Shown piece by piece: positions 1 through 11,917 of a stretch of 64,000 nucleotides of DNA. The notes below the pieces were generated by a model, which ran no database searches, was not told the origin of the DNA, and saw only the letters and a program-made list of their open reading frames with translations. Location: contig CABFPE010000117.1 of NCBI GenBank assembly GCA_900660155.1, forward strand, positions 1,229,011 to 1,293,010, read 5' to 3'. Both the position numbers and the translations under genes were made by a program. Positions within the stretch are counted from its first letter, which is position 1, and every line of letters begins with the position of its first letter. The DNA is from Hofstenia miamia. Lineage: Eukaryota > Xenacoelomorpha > Acoela > Hofsteniidae.

Positions 1-49
1 CTATTGATTGCAAAAATGTCACTATTGATTGCAAAAATGTCACTATTGG
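1..49. repeat. 21-bp tandem repeat, about 2.3 copies
   Basis: A 21-base unit beginning ctattgattgcaaaaatg is repeated exactly at 1-21 and 22-42 and begins a third time at 43. It may continue to the left of the window. No function is suggested. Confidence 0.85.
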
Positions 50-2863
50 ACGGAAAATGGTATAGTAGTTATAGTACAACTGTGTTGAATTTTGAAAGGA
101 AAATATGACAACTAATGTGGATGCGTTATTCTCTAACCAGTAATTACTACATAAGCAGTAGCGCATGCAAAAGGTGACATGGTGGAATTTCCCACCTTTG
201 AATTTGATTGGTTAAATCAAAAAAATTTGGTAAAAAATAGAAAAATTTATAATCTAAGGTCTTATAATACATTTTTTAAAATCCGTTTTCTCAATATTTT
301 CAAAAATTTTCCCAGTTCTTCATCCCATTGTTAATCATGATTAAGATGTCCCCTGTCATAAAATCCTTTGTACGGCCCCTGTACAGAGGCAAAAATTAAT
401 CTAATAAGGAGTCTAGCATATCACAATTATGGCTAAATGGCTTTAAATCAAATACAATGTGCTGAAATTGTTTAGGATTTGACTTTGTCATAGTTACTTA
501 ATGATAGTAAATAGAATGATAAAATAACCATTATGAGAAAGAAAAATTTTATATTGTAATTATCTTACAATGTCAATTTAAAATATCTATCTTGAGATGT
601 TATAAATATATTAATTGAAAGGAAAAGTTATCAAGAGCACCTCGTAAAGTAATCACAGCTATAGAGTTAACCATTTTTCAGACAGGTGATTTTTGATGTT
701 ATGGTATATACTTTTACATGAAAATATTGGTGTTCAACATAGAACCAAAGAAAATGTTCAAGGATTACAATATGCAGTCGATGAAACAATAAGAAATTTG
801 AAAAGTTTCACAAAAATTCCAGTTTTGATGTAATTTTCCAGGTAACAACTATTATGTGATCAGAATTTTATAAGACAACAATGATGATTTTTTTTGCAAC
901 TTTGCAATCATCAGTAGTAAAGAAAAGCAGGGTAGTATATATGCAGCTTTTTCAAAATGATCAGTTTTCAATAACTTCTTACACTTTTCTATTGATTTTG
1001 ATAAGAAAAAAGGCGTTTTTTCGAAATTCAGGCTTTTACAGCAAGGCAGTAAAAAAACTACAGCCATACCCATATAAATAATTATTCNTATATACTACCC
1101 TGCTTTTCTTTACTACTATCATCTTTCTTATTTTTGAATTTGAATGGTATTCAATTTTTTCTCCCACATGTTCGGTGTTTCCTAGAATTTTTGTATTTTT
1201 ATCCATTCCAACCTGCCTTTGTTCTACTTTTTGATAAGACCATTTTCCTTCAATTTCTAAAATGTTACCTTACTAACTCCGGGTTCCCTTGATGCTTCTG
1301 ATATTCTTTAAATTTCAGCCATTGCAATCTGCTTCTTCTGTTAAATGTAATGAAGGCAAAGAATGAATGTTAATATAGCTTACAACAACTATTGGAAGGG
1401 AAGTATACACCTCAAGAAAGTTTAGAATTGTTGCTCTCAAGAAGTCTTATTTCATCATTCTACGAGTTATAGTTAAAATTTATCCATATATAAAATCCTA
1501 TTGTTTTTGGACACCCTGTAGTACATGTTTGTATATAATGTTAACATTCAGAGCATAAATATATTGTGAATGACAATTTATAATTTACAGATAAACTATT
1601 ACTTTTTATTAAGTTTTTATCAACTAACCATCTATGAAACTTTAATAATCATATCAACCTATGTGATTCTGCACATTTATGGATTTAGAATAATTCACAG
1701 GGTATGTACAGGGGTTTGACATAACTGATATCACAATTTTCATATTTGACAACACTTTTTGGTAGTTTTCCCAGTCTTAGGAGGGGTAGAAAGAGATGTG
1801 TTGTGCACCCCTCCCTATTAATAATATTAGCTTCTTTCTATGTACAGATCAATAAAGTTCTTGGATTTTTCTACTCTGAATAATCCATTGTTGTACCTTT
1901 CAGGGTATATTTCAAATTTGACAAAAACAATTCGCTTCTCTTTTTAAATACTCTCTAAACTTTGAAATGAACTTTGCAGGTTTACTTTGTTACGTTTTCT
2001 TGAAACTAAAACATTGTTTTGTTTTGAACAGGAAGTTGTTAAAGTTTCCGGTAATTTTATTTAACAATTTTCACATTATGTTAATAAACCTATTTACCAA
2101 TGATTGTCATTTTTCTAATCGATCATCATACTAATATTTATAGACAATATTTGTCAACAAAAATGTTAAACAATAGGATCAATATTCATTTGTCTACTAA
2201 GTTGGCGCATTTTTAAGATTTTCATTGTAGAATGTGTGGCATTCTACTGTTAAAATAGTTCCCTATCAATTCCAAAAGGGTCAGAGTCTGTTTGTCTGAT
2301 CGCCTTACACCAATTAAAATTTGAAATTTCAAAATTTTAAAATGGTAATTTATTGAACCACATAAATTGAATAAATAAAGTTGCAATTTCAATTACCTTC
2401 AATCATTTGTACTAATTGCTGATGTTAAAAATTTTATATGAAATTTACATATCTACTAAAAATTCTAAAAGATTAGGGGGGATTCTCATATTTCAACTTT
2501 CTTAAGCGAGTTAACACGAACTTTGTTATTGGAATGCCCATTTACACAGCGAAATGTTAATGTTTGCATTGTTTGTGGCAGCATTCTTTGTCCCCTAAAC
2601 TTGCTGTGGGTATTATCTTACCATTGAGATGACGAACACTAAGTATTTATTAAATTCAAGAGCATCTAGAATTCGGGGCTACCCCATCAGATCATTTAGT
2701 CACTAATCTTTTCAGAAGTAGACAATTATTGAAAATAATAAATATACAGATGATACATACATTTCATGATCCGGAGTTCCTAATTAGATCAGCATGTTCC
2801 ACCCATGAGAGGTGGTGCTTATTCTTGGCTTTGTCACACTAGGCCATTGCAATTGTGCTTCTC
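50..2863. other. AT-rich flank without recognisable gene
   Basis: No ORF here resembles a known protein, and the two small ORFs near 852-1081 overlap on opposite strands and look random. The only structures noted are the inverted repeat around the single N at 1088 and ordinary AT-rich sequence. This is the 3' flank of the BCL11 homologue. Confidence 0.5.
913..1117. repeat. 29-bp perfect inverted repeat flanking a single N
   Basis: Positions 913-941 (starting agtagtaaagaaaagcaggg) are the exact reverse complement of 1089-1117. A single undetermined base at 1088 touches the right arm. This may be a real foldback, or a palindromic join made during assembly, because the other two single-N positions in the window are also flanked by duplicated sequence. 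Confidence 0.8.
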
Positions 2864-2871
2864 CTTACAAC

Positions 2872-3662
2872 CAGTTTTGACCATTTAAATGAATTGTTTT
2901 AAACGGTTTTAACCCTCGTTTAAATCACCCGTATGTTTAAATGCAGCAGTCAATTAAACGATTTCGTTGAAACTTCGTTTATTTAATGGGCTTTATTTAA
3001 ACGGCAGGTTGAGGGTATCTACAATGTAGTAAACAAGTAATAAATAGCATATTGACACTTAATTGATTGTTACTTGATGAACAATTTGAGAAAAAACAAA
3101 ATTTTATTGTAAGTTACATGTATGTAAATCTGAATCAATCAGATATTATTGTCTGAGCATATGTTGTTGTATAGTATAGGTAGATACTCCTAATATAGTA
3201 ATTCAAACCAGTCTCTTAAATGTTCAGGTTTTGAACATATATCAAAAAAGGCACCTATGCTGGTCTGTAATGTCGCATAGAAAACTGGCCTCAATTTTAT
3301 AATTTTCTAGCAGAAACAACTTCTAAACTATTTTTTGAGAAGCACTCAATTTCCGCAACTCCGAATAGTTGCACGATACTTGCTCAGAATGTTTACTTCT
3401 CCAGCTAACTGCTATAGATCATTGACTAAAGGCTTCAAACCTATCTAATAGAGAGAGGATTTCAATGGATACTATATGAAATAAATCGGTGTTGAAACCT
3501 AAGCAGGCGATAGATTGATTGATTTTAATTTACCTACTTTTGGAATAAGTCATAGTTAAATTTAGTTTGTTTATTCAAATTAGTTTAAACTATCGTTTAT
3601 TTCAAATTTTATAGTTTAATTGAATTTAAACAGTTCAAATGTCATTTAAATGATCAACACTG
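2872..3662. mobile_element. Non-autonomous hAT-type element (791 bp) with 8-bp target duplication
   Basis: The left end reads CAGTTTTGACCATTTAAATG and the right end, read inward on the other strand, CAGTGTTGATCATTTAAATG, so 18 of the first 20 bases match. The element is bordered by a perfect 8-bp direct repeat, cttacaac, at 2864-2871 and 3663-3670. An 8-bp target duplication with CAG..CTG termini is the hAT signature. The interior has no transposase-like ORF and is full of degenerate TTTAAAC words next to both ends, which are possible subterminal binding sites. The perfect duplication suggests a fairly recent insertion; the mismatched termini suggest the family itself is older. Confidence 0.8.
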
Positions 3663-3670
3663 CTTACAAC

Positions 3671-4689
3671 TTCACTGATGTATTTATTGGATGTTTCAGT
3701 TGTTTTTCGTGAGTATAGCAAAGACTCACTGAGGAAATCTTAGAATTTAGGGACGAATACAAAAATTAACAACAAATAAAACCCAAATGATAATGTTGAC
3801 ACTTTTATGGCTATCTTTGTTACAAAAGTATAAAACAAATAATGCAAGAGCAAAATGGAAATGATCTCCAAGATGCCTATTAGTAAGAGTGAACTTAGAA
3901 ACTCTTAGTTAATTTTGATGTAGATGATGTTATCCTAGTTGTTAAATACAAGTTGTTGAGAATTTATAAACGAAACATAAAATTCACGTTTTTCTAAAAT
4001 TTTGAGAAGTTAAAAATTGGTTAGGTTACACAAAGATCTTACTTTTAGAAATCAACACATTTTTTTGCACATGTTACAATGAAATAATAAAGTGCTACAA
4101 TTTGCACTCGTCTTTGTTGATGAAGACTTAAAAGAGTCCCCATTTGCTCCAGTGAATAACAAAGAGGACGTTCCACTTACCTAAATGTTCCTTCAATTTT
4201 CGCCAAAAATATGATATTTTGCGTATATTTTCTTTAAGCATTTGGGAAATTTATATTATTAACCTCAGGCATCGACAAAAAGCGTGCCCCGGCACATGGA
4301 TATTTGAAGTGAAGCTATGGTTTAGAATACACTCTTCAATTTATCAGAAGCCGTTTTTGCTACTAGGAATTTTGAAGTTCTTACACACTGTTTTCGTTGT
4401 TCACATTTCGCAAAAATTTGAGGAGAATCGATATCTTGGTGCAATGATTTTGCCAGTTGTCAATATTTTTTACTTTAGCAGGAGTATTACTGATTTAAAT
4501 TTGTAAAAGAATAGGCCTTTGTATAATTTGATTACTCTGAAATAAAATAATCCAACCTAGGAAAAAACACTACAACATTGAATCTTCCACTTTTGGTAAA
4601 AACTACTTCAGGCCCATTAATCTCGCTAAAATCAAACTCTCAGCAATTTCTTAGTTCAAAATCGCTGAAAACCCTAGAACTAAAGATAA
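3671..4689. other. No feature seen
   Basis: AT-rich sequence. The 95-codon ORF at 4219-4506 on the plus strand has no recognisable motif, and its composition is that expected from chance. Confidence 0.4.
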
Positions 4690-6130
4690 TATATTGTCCT
4701 AAAATAACACCAACTATCCACAAAATTTACCCATTTTGAATGCTGCATAATGATACCAAACATATCTATGTATATCATATCATGACAGAATTGTGATGCA
4801 CTCAAAAGGGACATAAATACCTATGCAAACAATGAATTTAAGAAGTTTATATATCAAATGATGCAGATTAGAAAACACAATAATACTGTAAATACAAATT
4901 TGTCGACTGCTCCAGTCATTGAATTTTAATCAAATATAATTTTACAAAACATAGAGCACTATCTTCAGATGATTAAGAGTTGATTTTGGAATCGGCAGGC
5001 TGGCCGTTAGCCAAGATTTGCAAAGCCACACCAGCAGGTTTTCAGGTCAAACCCAAGTGGGCATGCCTACACTTGCTGAAATTTTCATCTGATTCACCCA
5101 CATTATTCCCATAACAAAAATTACCAAAGAATTATAAATCTTTACTTCTAATTAGGACAAGTGATAGGAATTTAAAAATTTAAAATATATTGCATATAAT
5201 TTATCAAGCAGCATTTATATTTTAATTTAGACACGATGCCTAATATGAAGCATTGAATATAATTGCTTGTATGCAATTTCAATAAATTTAACAAATTTTG
5301 TTTACAAGTTTACAATTAAATTAATGTTTTTTAGAAATAAAGAAAAAATATTTTTCTACATTTTGATGAACATTGCATATCATTTGGAAGCTCTTTAACT
5401 ATACTATGAGTAACAGAATATCAAGCACTACCTAAAATTGAATGCTCTATTGATTGATGTATAAAACATATTGATCAACTTCCTTAGTTGGAGAATCCCA
5501 AGAAGCTAAACCAATTATATCATCATTAAGTAACATCAAACTTTTTATGAACTCCACGTCATATTAATTATTTTTAAGTTCAACCTGAGCAAAGTTAAAT
5601 TACTTGAACCAAAATTGAATTTTTATAAATTTATAATTAGGTATGAGGCTGAAAATTTTTTAAATATGGGAATTTTAAAGGATTTTGACAAAGTCAATAA
5701 AATCTCTTATAAAAATTATCAATAAAATAATTATGGTTCTCCAGAAAAGACGTGTTTCAATTTGAAGGAATGCCCACAAAGTTGCAAATCGTGCCCATAC
5801 ACAGCCTATGCTCAAGCCTATTTGTAGGCTTGCCCAAACCCTGATCAGCCTGGCAATCAGTTAACATTAGATGATGCATTACATTCAGAGTATCATCAGA
5901 CTTATATCCAAAGTAATAATTATAAATTTATGAAGATTTATTAAGAAATCTTTATTATAAAAACAATTGTGATACCTTGGAAATTTTGTAAAATTATTTC
6001 AATGAAAATCCAATTGGAATCCAATGAGTTGCTAATTTTGTTTGTCCAACAAATTCTAATACAATTACAATGTCCAGTTGGGATTCAATTAGATTCCAAT
6101 TCCAATGGACAAGCCTGCACACCAAGCATG
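4690..6130. repeat. Dispersed repeat, copy A (interrupted)
   Basis: The segment 4690-4975 resembles 8105-8370: shared words include gggacataaat, acacaataatactgtaaata and a following aaccaaataaaattata-like run. The segment 5850-6130 resembles 8385-8640: shared start of cagttaacat, then tcaatgaaaatccaattg and ggacaagcctgc. Copy A carries about 870 extra bases (roughly 4975-5850) that copy B lacks, which suggests a later insertion there; its edges carry an imperfect CAGGCTG/CAGCCTG inverted pair. The distal part is rich in iterated ATTGGAATCCAAT-like words. Class not identified. Confidence 0.55.
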
Positions 6131-6344
6131 GCATCCACAAAGGAATGGAGTCTAAGAGATATCTCATCGATACTTCCTTACAAAACTTATTGCCTTACAG
6201 TTGGAAGAAGGAGCTAATCCAAGGTATTTGATTAGTCTGTTACATTTTGTACTACAGGATATAAGAAATACCATACATTCTGCGTGAAATACAGTCAGCA
6301 TGAGTTACATTTTGAATGCTCAAATAGAAATTGTAAATAAGAAT

Positions 6345-6465
6345 AGTAAGAGACGGGCTAGAGGATGTTCCAATGAAAAACCATGAAGTGCTCCTAACAC
6401 CTATGACTATTTGCCAAGGGGGAGGATCCGATTCTATTGAAACCTCATCTAGCCCGCCTCTTACT
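6345..6465. mobile_element. 121-bp foldback / MITE-like element
   Basis: The left arm starting agtaagagacgggctagagg (6345) and the right arm ending ctagcccgcctcttact (6465) are imperfect reverse complements over about 22 bases, closing a 121-bp unit. The arms are much more GC-rich than the surroundings. No clear target duplication beyond possible TA-type bases was seen. Confidence 0.6.
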
Positions 6466-8104
6466 ACTATGGGTCGAAAAAAATGTAAAAAACCCATATA
6501 GAATTTAGATTCTGACCCGATTCATTTAAAATTCACATATTCACCCAACTTGACCAAGCCCTGAAATAAAAAAGTTAAACACTTAATTTTCACTAAATAT
6601 TCTCTGGATGTTATGAAACATGAGTTTCTCAACAGTTTTGAATTATACTCTATTTTTTAGTTTTGTAATGCTATGACGCTCATTTTCTGATGTGTATGCT
6701 CTAATAAAAAAATCATTTCTTGCTATTGCAGTAAGTTTCAAGTGAAAGATATACTTAATGCATTTTCAATTATTTATTGCAAAGCCCTGCCTACTGCCAG
6801 TTTTGTCCATTGGACAGATTTTTCTGTCCAATTCCATCCAATATAAAATTCTAAAATTGTCCAATTGAAATCCAATTGAATTCCAATTTATGTTTTCAGT
6901 TCGCTAATCCACATTCTCTATACAACATAAATAGCATGCTTTTGATTTCACCTATTATTTATTTAAGAATAATACACAGGTGCTCTATGCATCTGATGAG
7001 CCTGGATTTCGCTAAAAAGCAAAAGCATTTCAAGGAAAAACTCAGAAAAAGCAGAATTATTATTACAAGACAAATTCATTGATTTTATTTGACGAATTTC
7101 TGGCTATAGTCGATCAATTCACTCTCAATACTGAAGCCTTCTGTTAATCTCCCTATTTGTTTGTTTCTATATAAAATTTCAATTCTGGGGTATGCTCCTC
7201 TCTTATAGTCTTGCGGTAGTATTTCCACGGGATGCGGAGAAATGTTTGAAATGTGACAGATTCTCTAAAATTCTGGAAGCAAAAACTTAAAATGTTTCAT
7301 GCAATACTTTTTTGCCTACGTTTACAAATTTTGAAGCTCATCAAAGTGCATAAATGCATTTCTTAGAATTGAAACATATTAAAAGGTGGACTCATCACTA
7401 AAATTCCCACCGAAAAAGAAGCCAATGATTTTTAGTTATTTTTTTATCAAACTCTGAATGTGAAGATTTCGCGATCGTAAACCATGTATCATGTTGCTCC
7501 CAGTCAGAATGTAAGAAGTATGCAAGAGCCCTGGCATTTCATTATTACGAAAAATTTGATTTCCTATCATATTGAAAGAATTCCACTTCCAAAAAAATTT
7601 AGATAAGTAGCAACATCTTTTTTAACCATGCAAGTTTCAGAAACTAGCGTTTAGTTCACCTGGAATTACAATTCCTGATTACTCGCACATCTGCAATTTG
7701 CCATCGGAATAACATACAATGCAGTATAATTAAAATACAACAACTCATATTTTATATTTGTGTGCATTCTATTAAGAGATCTGCAGGATTCGGTGTTATG
7801 TTAGTAGGAGATCTGTGTGAGTGTGACCAATTCATTGTGCTGCCACAAAGCTATTCCCTCCCTGGTGTTAGTAATGATAGATCCTTCAACAAATATTATA
7901 GCATTTGAACTCAAGGACGTGTAAGCATGACAAGAAAACGTGTCTAAGCAGCTATATATTATGATCAATAGCTTTTAATTGAATTCACATTTCTCTGAGT
8001 AAATCACCACAGTCTTTTATTTTAGGAAGAAGATTAGAATTCATAAGGAAAAAGGATAAGCAAAGTATAATTTATTAAGTTTTTGCATACAGAATATACT
8101 ACAA
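6466..8104. other. Unassigned AT-rich stretch with a fragment of the dispersed repeat
   Basis: Around 6780-6895 there is a short fragment with the same CCAATTG/ATTCCAATT words (gtccaattgaaatccaattg) as the repeat copies at 4690-6130 and 8105-8640. A phrase like ttgaccaagccctgaaa near 6545 recurs in altered form near 8935, so this part probably belongs to the same family. No coding signal. Confidence 0.35.
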
Positions 8105-8640
8105 CAATTGATAATATATTGCCATAAAATGGATCAACCATCCATTCGGAATGATGCATAATGTGTTACCGCAAATATTTATATGATATAATGAAAAAAT
8201 TGCGATTCAGGCTTTATTAAGGGACATAAATAGCTATGTAACCAATGGATTCAAGAAATTTATTTAGAATACAAAGCACAATAATGCCGTAAATACGTAT
8301 TTCTTGAATTTTTCAGGCATTGTATTCAAACCAAATAAAATTATATAAAACGTAGATATTTTGTGGACATTTAATACTATGCTTCCATCAATATTGCAAT
8401 TAGTTAACATGATATTGCGTATTACATTCAAAGTTTTATCAGATCTATATCAAAAGCAACGATCTTAATGGCATGAGGAATTATTAAGCAAACTGCTTAT
8501 AAAATCAGATGGAAATTTCTGTAAAACTATTCCAATGAAAATCCAATTGAACCAATTCCAATCCAAATCCAATATCCAATTGGAATCAAACTTGATTCAA
8601 ATTCCAATAGACAAGCCTGCCCATTGGCCTATGCAACTCC
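8105..8640. repeat. Dispersed repeat, copy B
   Basis: Diverged but collinear with copy A (4690-4975 plus 5850-6130) without the extra internal segment. It ends in the same run of CCAATTGAACC / CCAATTGGAATC words followed by gacaagcctgcccat. The shared order of several short conserved words over more than 500 bp is the evidence of common origin. Confidence 0.55.
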
Positions 8641-9199
8641 AATGTAAATTGGCATTAATTTGGTTGGTCACAACTCACAGTTTCGTGCCAATTTTCAATA
8701 TTATTTCAATTACTAAATTCTGTGTTTTCAACTAAAATATGTATGATCCTTAATTTATATTTAAAGTGACCTGACCAACTTACTTTATCTCAAAATAGTG
8801 ACCCAAACTGTCCAGCTTCAGGTCGATCCGACCCGATTGCAACCGGATTTTTAATTACATTTATTACATGGGAGTACATTTACCTTTGGATATGACCACA
8901 TCCAAGAACTTCCTAATTTCTTAAGTTCGTTTAGTCAAAGCCTGAAATTGTATTATAAGCTGTATCAGTAAGAAAATAATATCCTACTAAATAGCAATAA
9001 CAAGTTTAAATTTTTCTACGGCCATGTAATCGCTTAGTATTATAAATTTTGATTTTGTATAAATTCTATGGAGAAATTATTTCTAAGTAAACTCAAGTGT
9101 CATTTTATTAGAATATCTTAGGAACGGTAATTAAGAAGCTCATTTGATATTTTCAAGATGGTTTGAGACGCAGAAGTGACATTGTTAGGTTGCCTTATA

Positions 9200-9545
9200 A
9201 AGACAGGAGATACCTGCGGATACTCACTGGATGAAACTGCAACAGTAATTTTTGATTGGATTATCACCACACCATATTGACTTTCACAATGGGCGACACA
9301 AATATGCTAAACACACTTGCCAATTTTTTACATTTATGTTATATATATTTTATTACTATTTTGTAAATACATGTAGTTGTAGTTTGTAGTTTTTTTACTG
9401 TTATTTAAAGCAATAATTTTGCTTGACTCCTATTATAAGTATTACTATAAGTACTAAAATAAATGTTTTTAAAGCAACTAAAGACCTGCAATCAGTTATT
9501 GAATTGTAAACATTTATCTGAATATAGAATCTCTTATCTTATCTT
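9200..9545 (+). mobile_element. LINE 3' end fragment with (TTATC)n tail
   Basis: The 3' untranslated part here (attttgtaaatacatgta, then a T-rich run and gcaataattttgcttgactc) matches the segment 10320-10395 at the 3' end of the next LINE. It ends in a short cttatcttatctta microsatellite, a tail type common in CR1-like non-LTR elements. Only the 3' end is present. Confidence 0.5.
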
Positions 9546-10455
9546 ATCTAACAATTTCTAATATTCTCTCCTAAGACACTCAAAAGTCTCACAAAAAATA
9601 TTGAACTTAATATAAACCATGTACCAATAAAGCAAAATGAATTCATCAGCTATTTAGGTGTTGAAATCAACAATGATTTAAATTTCGAACAATTCTTAAT
9701 GTAAAAAATTATAAAAATGGCTTCTGGGGTTAGGTATCTTTATCATCTTAGAAATATTTCAAATGCATATCACAAACAATTAATAAATTCTATCTGCTTA
9801 TCACACTTTCAATATTGTTCAGTTCTCTTTTCAAATATAAATTCAAAATATCGCATTCTTCTGTCTAAAACTTTCAACTGGCCTCTTAAAACACTCAATT
9901 TTGCTCAAAAACATGACAATGTATCCACCTATCGACTAAAATACAAAATATTACCACCTTACTACCAAATTCAAATAAATATGTTATCAATACTATTTAA
10001 ATTCAAGTTTGGTCAAGCCGTGATTTCGTTTTTAAGACAATATATTAAAATAAATGAACGTCCTCAAAAATTCGTATGCTTAGATAAACATTATAACAGC
10101 TTTCACCACACAGCAACTAAGATATGGAATAACTTAGATCAAGAAATTCAAATAGAAAAAACTACAAGAAATTCAGAAAACAATTGCGCAGATTCCTCTT
10201 TAATAGATAATGCAGTCTTAACGACAACAACGTACTACACTCATTCGAAAATTTTGCATAGCACTAGAAAGCCACACACACGCGCGCACAAATTTATATT
10301 ATATATATATAGTTTGTTATTATTATTTTGTAAATACATGTATTTTGTAGCTTTTGTACTAGTTTGCAGCAATAAATTTGCTTTGACTCTAACACATACA
10401 ATGTGCGGTATAATTACAAGCACAATTACGTTATCTATGCAATACATTCGTTAAA
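9546..10455 (+). mobile_element. Degenerate non-LTR retrotransposon (LINE), C-terminal part of reverse transcriptase
   Basis: Translation just upstream of 9717 contains FISYLGVEINNDLNF, which is the FLGV-type segment following the catalytic part of LINE reverse transcriptases. After a stop and a short shift the reading continues as MASGVRYLYHLRN, then LINSICLSHFQYCSVLF, corresponding to the LYYSLIYPYLTYC block (thumb region). The 245-codon ORF at 9717-10454 covers this thumb and tail; its last third is low-complexity read-through of the 3' UTR. The catalytic palm motifs and any endonuclease are absent, so this is a 5'-truncated, dead copy. CR1/Jockey-like is likely; the clade is uncertain. 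Confidence 0.7.
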
Positions 10456-10525
10456 TAAACAATATTAATCTTAATAAATATTAATAAGAAAATTTTGTCA
10501 AATAAATTTTCTTCGATATTCTACC

Positions 10526-11057
10526 GATTTATGCATTTTCAACACAATAGAATTTTTTCTAACTTGAAGAAATTCAAAGCAGAAACAAGAATTATTAGGC
10601 AAAACAAATTGTAGCAAAGCCACAACAGCTTACATACACAATTTTTAAAAATTATATAAACTATTTCGAAATTTAGTTTTAATTTTGAAATCAACTGAAC
10701 ATGCATTGCAATAAAAATAAAAAATTTAATTTAATGATAATTTTAAAACCAAGATTTATGCATTTTCAACACAATAGAATTTTTTCTAACTTGAAGAAAT
10801 TCAAAGCAGAAACAAGAATTATTAGGCAAAACAAATTGTAGCAAAGCCACAACAGCTTACATACACAATTTTTAAAAATTATATAAACTATTTCGAAATT
10901 TAGTTTTAATTTTGAAATCAACTGAACATGCATTGCAGGAATAATAAAAAATTTAATGAAATGATCATTTTAAAACCAAGATTTATGCATTTTCAACACA
11001 ATAGAATTTTTTCTAACTTGAAGAAATTCAAAGCAGAAACAAGAATTATTAGGCAAA
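10526..11057. repeat. 227-bp tandem array, about 2.3 copies
   Basis: A 227-base unit starting gatttatgcattttcaacac begins at 10526, 10753 and 10980. The first two copies are complete and nearly identical apart from a few changes near their ends. The third stops at about 11057 after attattaggcaaa. The array lies directly between the LINE 3' end and the 3' flank of the BCL11 homologue. High identity points to recent duplication or ongoing homogenisation. Confidence 0.9.
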
Positions 11058-11733
11058 TATTTGATTGTTGACTTCAAAATAACAATGATCAACAACTTAC
11101 TAATGCGCCACTCATATTTTTGTTAAATTTCTATCTGTAATAAGTAGCCCTAGCTGGCAAATATTTAACTAAAAATTTTTCATTTGTACTGTACTCGCTA
11201 GCATGAAGTGTAATCGGATTGCAAAAAATTGTAAAATAAATTGCAAAAGTTTATTATAGCAGTAACAGTCACTCTACTCTAAAAGGAAAACCTTCATATT
11301 CTGTATGATTTTCTGCATAACAATTTCTCACTTACGTAAGCAGGATGGTGTCCTTCAGAAACACACAGGTAAAATACTTAAATATTTGTCGACAAAAGCA
11401 ATCTTAAAGTAAAATATTTGACACTATCCAAGAAAAATGTATTTCAACGTAAATTCAAAAGTCATTATTTTAAATATTATATAAAACTTGTTTTACAGTA
11501 AACACATTCCAAAGAGAATTTTAAATGTGAATTTAAAGTTTAAAAAAAATGGCTTTTCTATAATGCCTGTTATTTGAGATTCCATAAGTTGAATAGTTTG
11601 CATTTTGTAACTAACTTAGCAAAATTTACTAAGCGAATGTTGATATAAATTCTAATACGTTAAAGTAGGTATTTCAAAATGGACATGATAGATTATGTAA
11701 AGAAAGAGTATGTATTAGAATGCAAATAAATAA
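11058..11733. other. No feature seen
   Basis: AT-rich sequence between the tandem array and the presumed 3' end of the minus-strand gene. No ORF or structure of note. Confidence 0.4.
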
Positions 11734-11739
11734 TTTATT
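11734..11739 (-). terminator. Candidate polyadenylation signal of the BCL11 homologue
   Basis: The plus strand has TTTATT at 11734-11739, i.e. AATAAA on the minus strand, about 180 bases beyond the stop codon at 11918-11920. It would give a short 3' UTR. Transcript data could place the real end further left. Confidence 0.4.
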
Positions 11740-11917
11740 TAAAACCAAATTGAGAAACATTAATAGAAATTCAACGTTAGAGACGCAGTTTTAAGAACGT
11801 ACGTCTGAAGAGAGTCATAGATTGCAGCTATAAAATTAGCACCAAATTTGCACAATGCAATAGTTCAATTAAAGGCAGCCAATCACCGATATGCTTGAGA
11901 CAAATAAAGAGCGGCGG

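Noticed and set aside
4985-5090. Possible tRNA-derived SINE head (gctggccgttagccaag, ggttttcaggtcaaaccc)
   Set aside because: The boxes do not match the A and B consensus at the right spacing.
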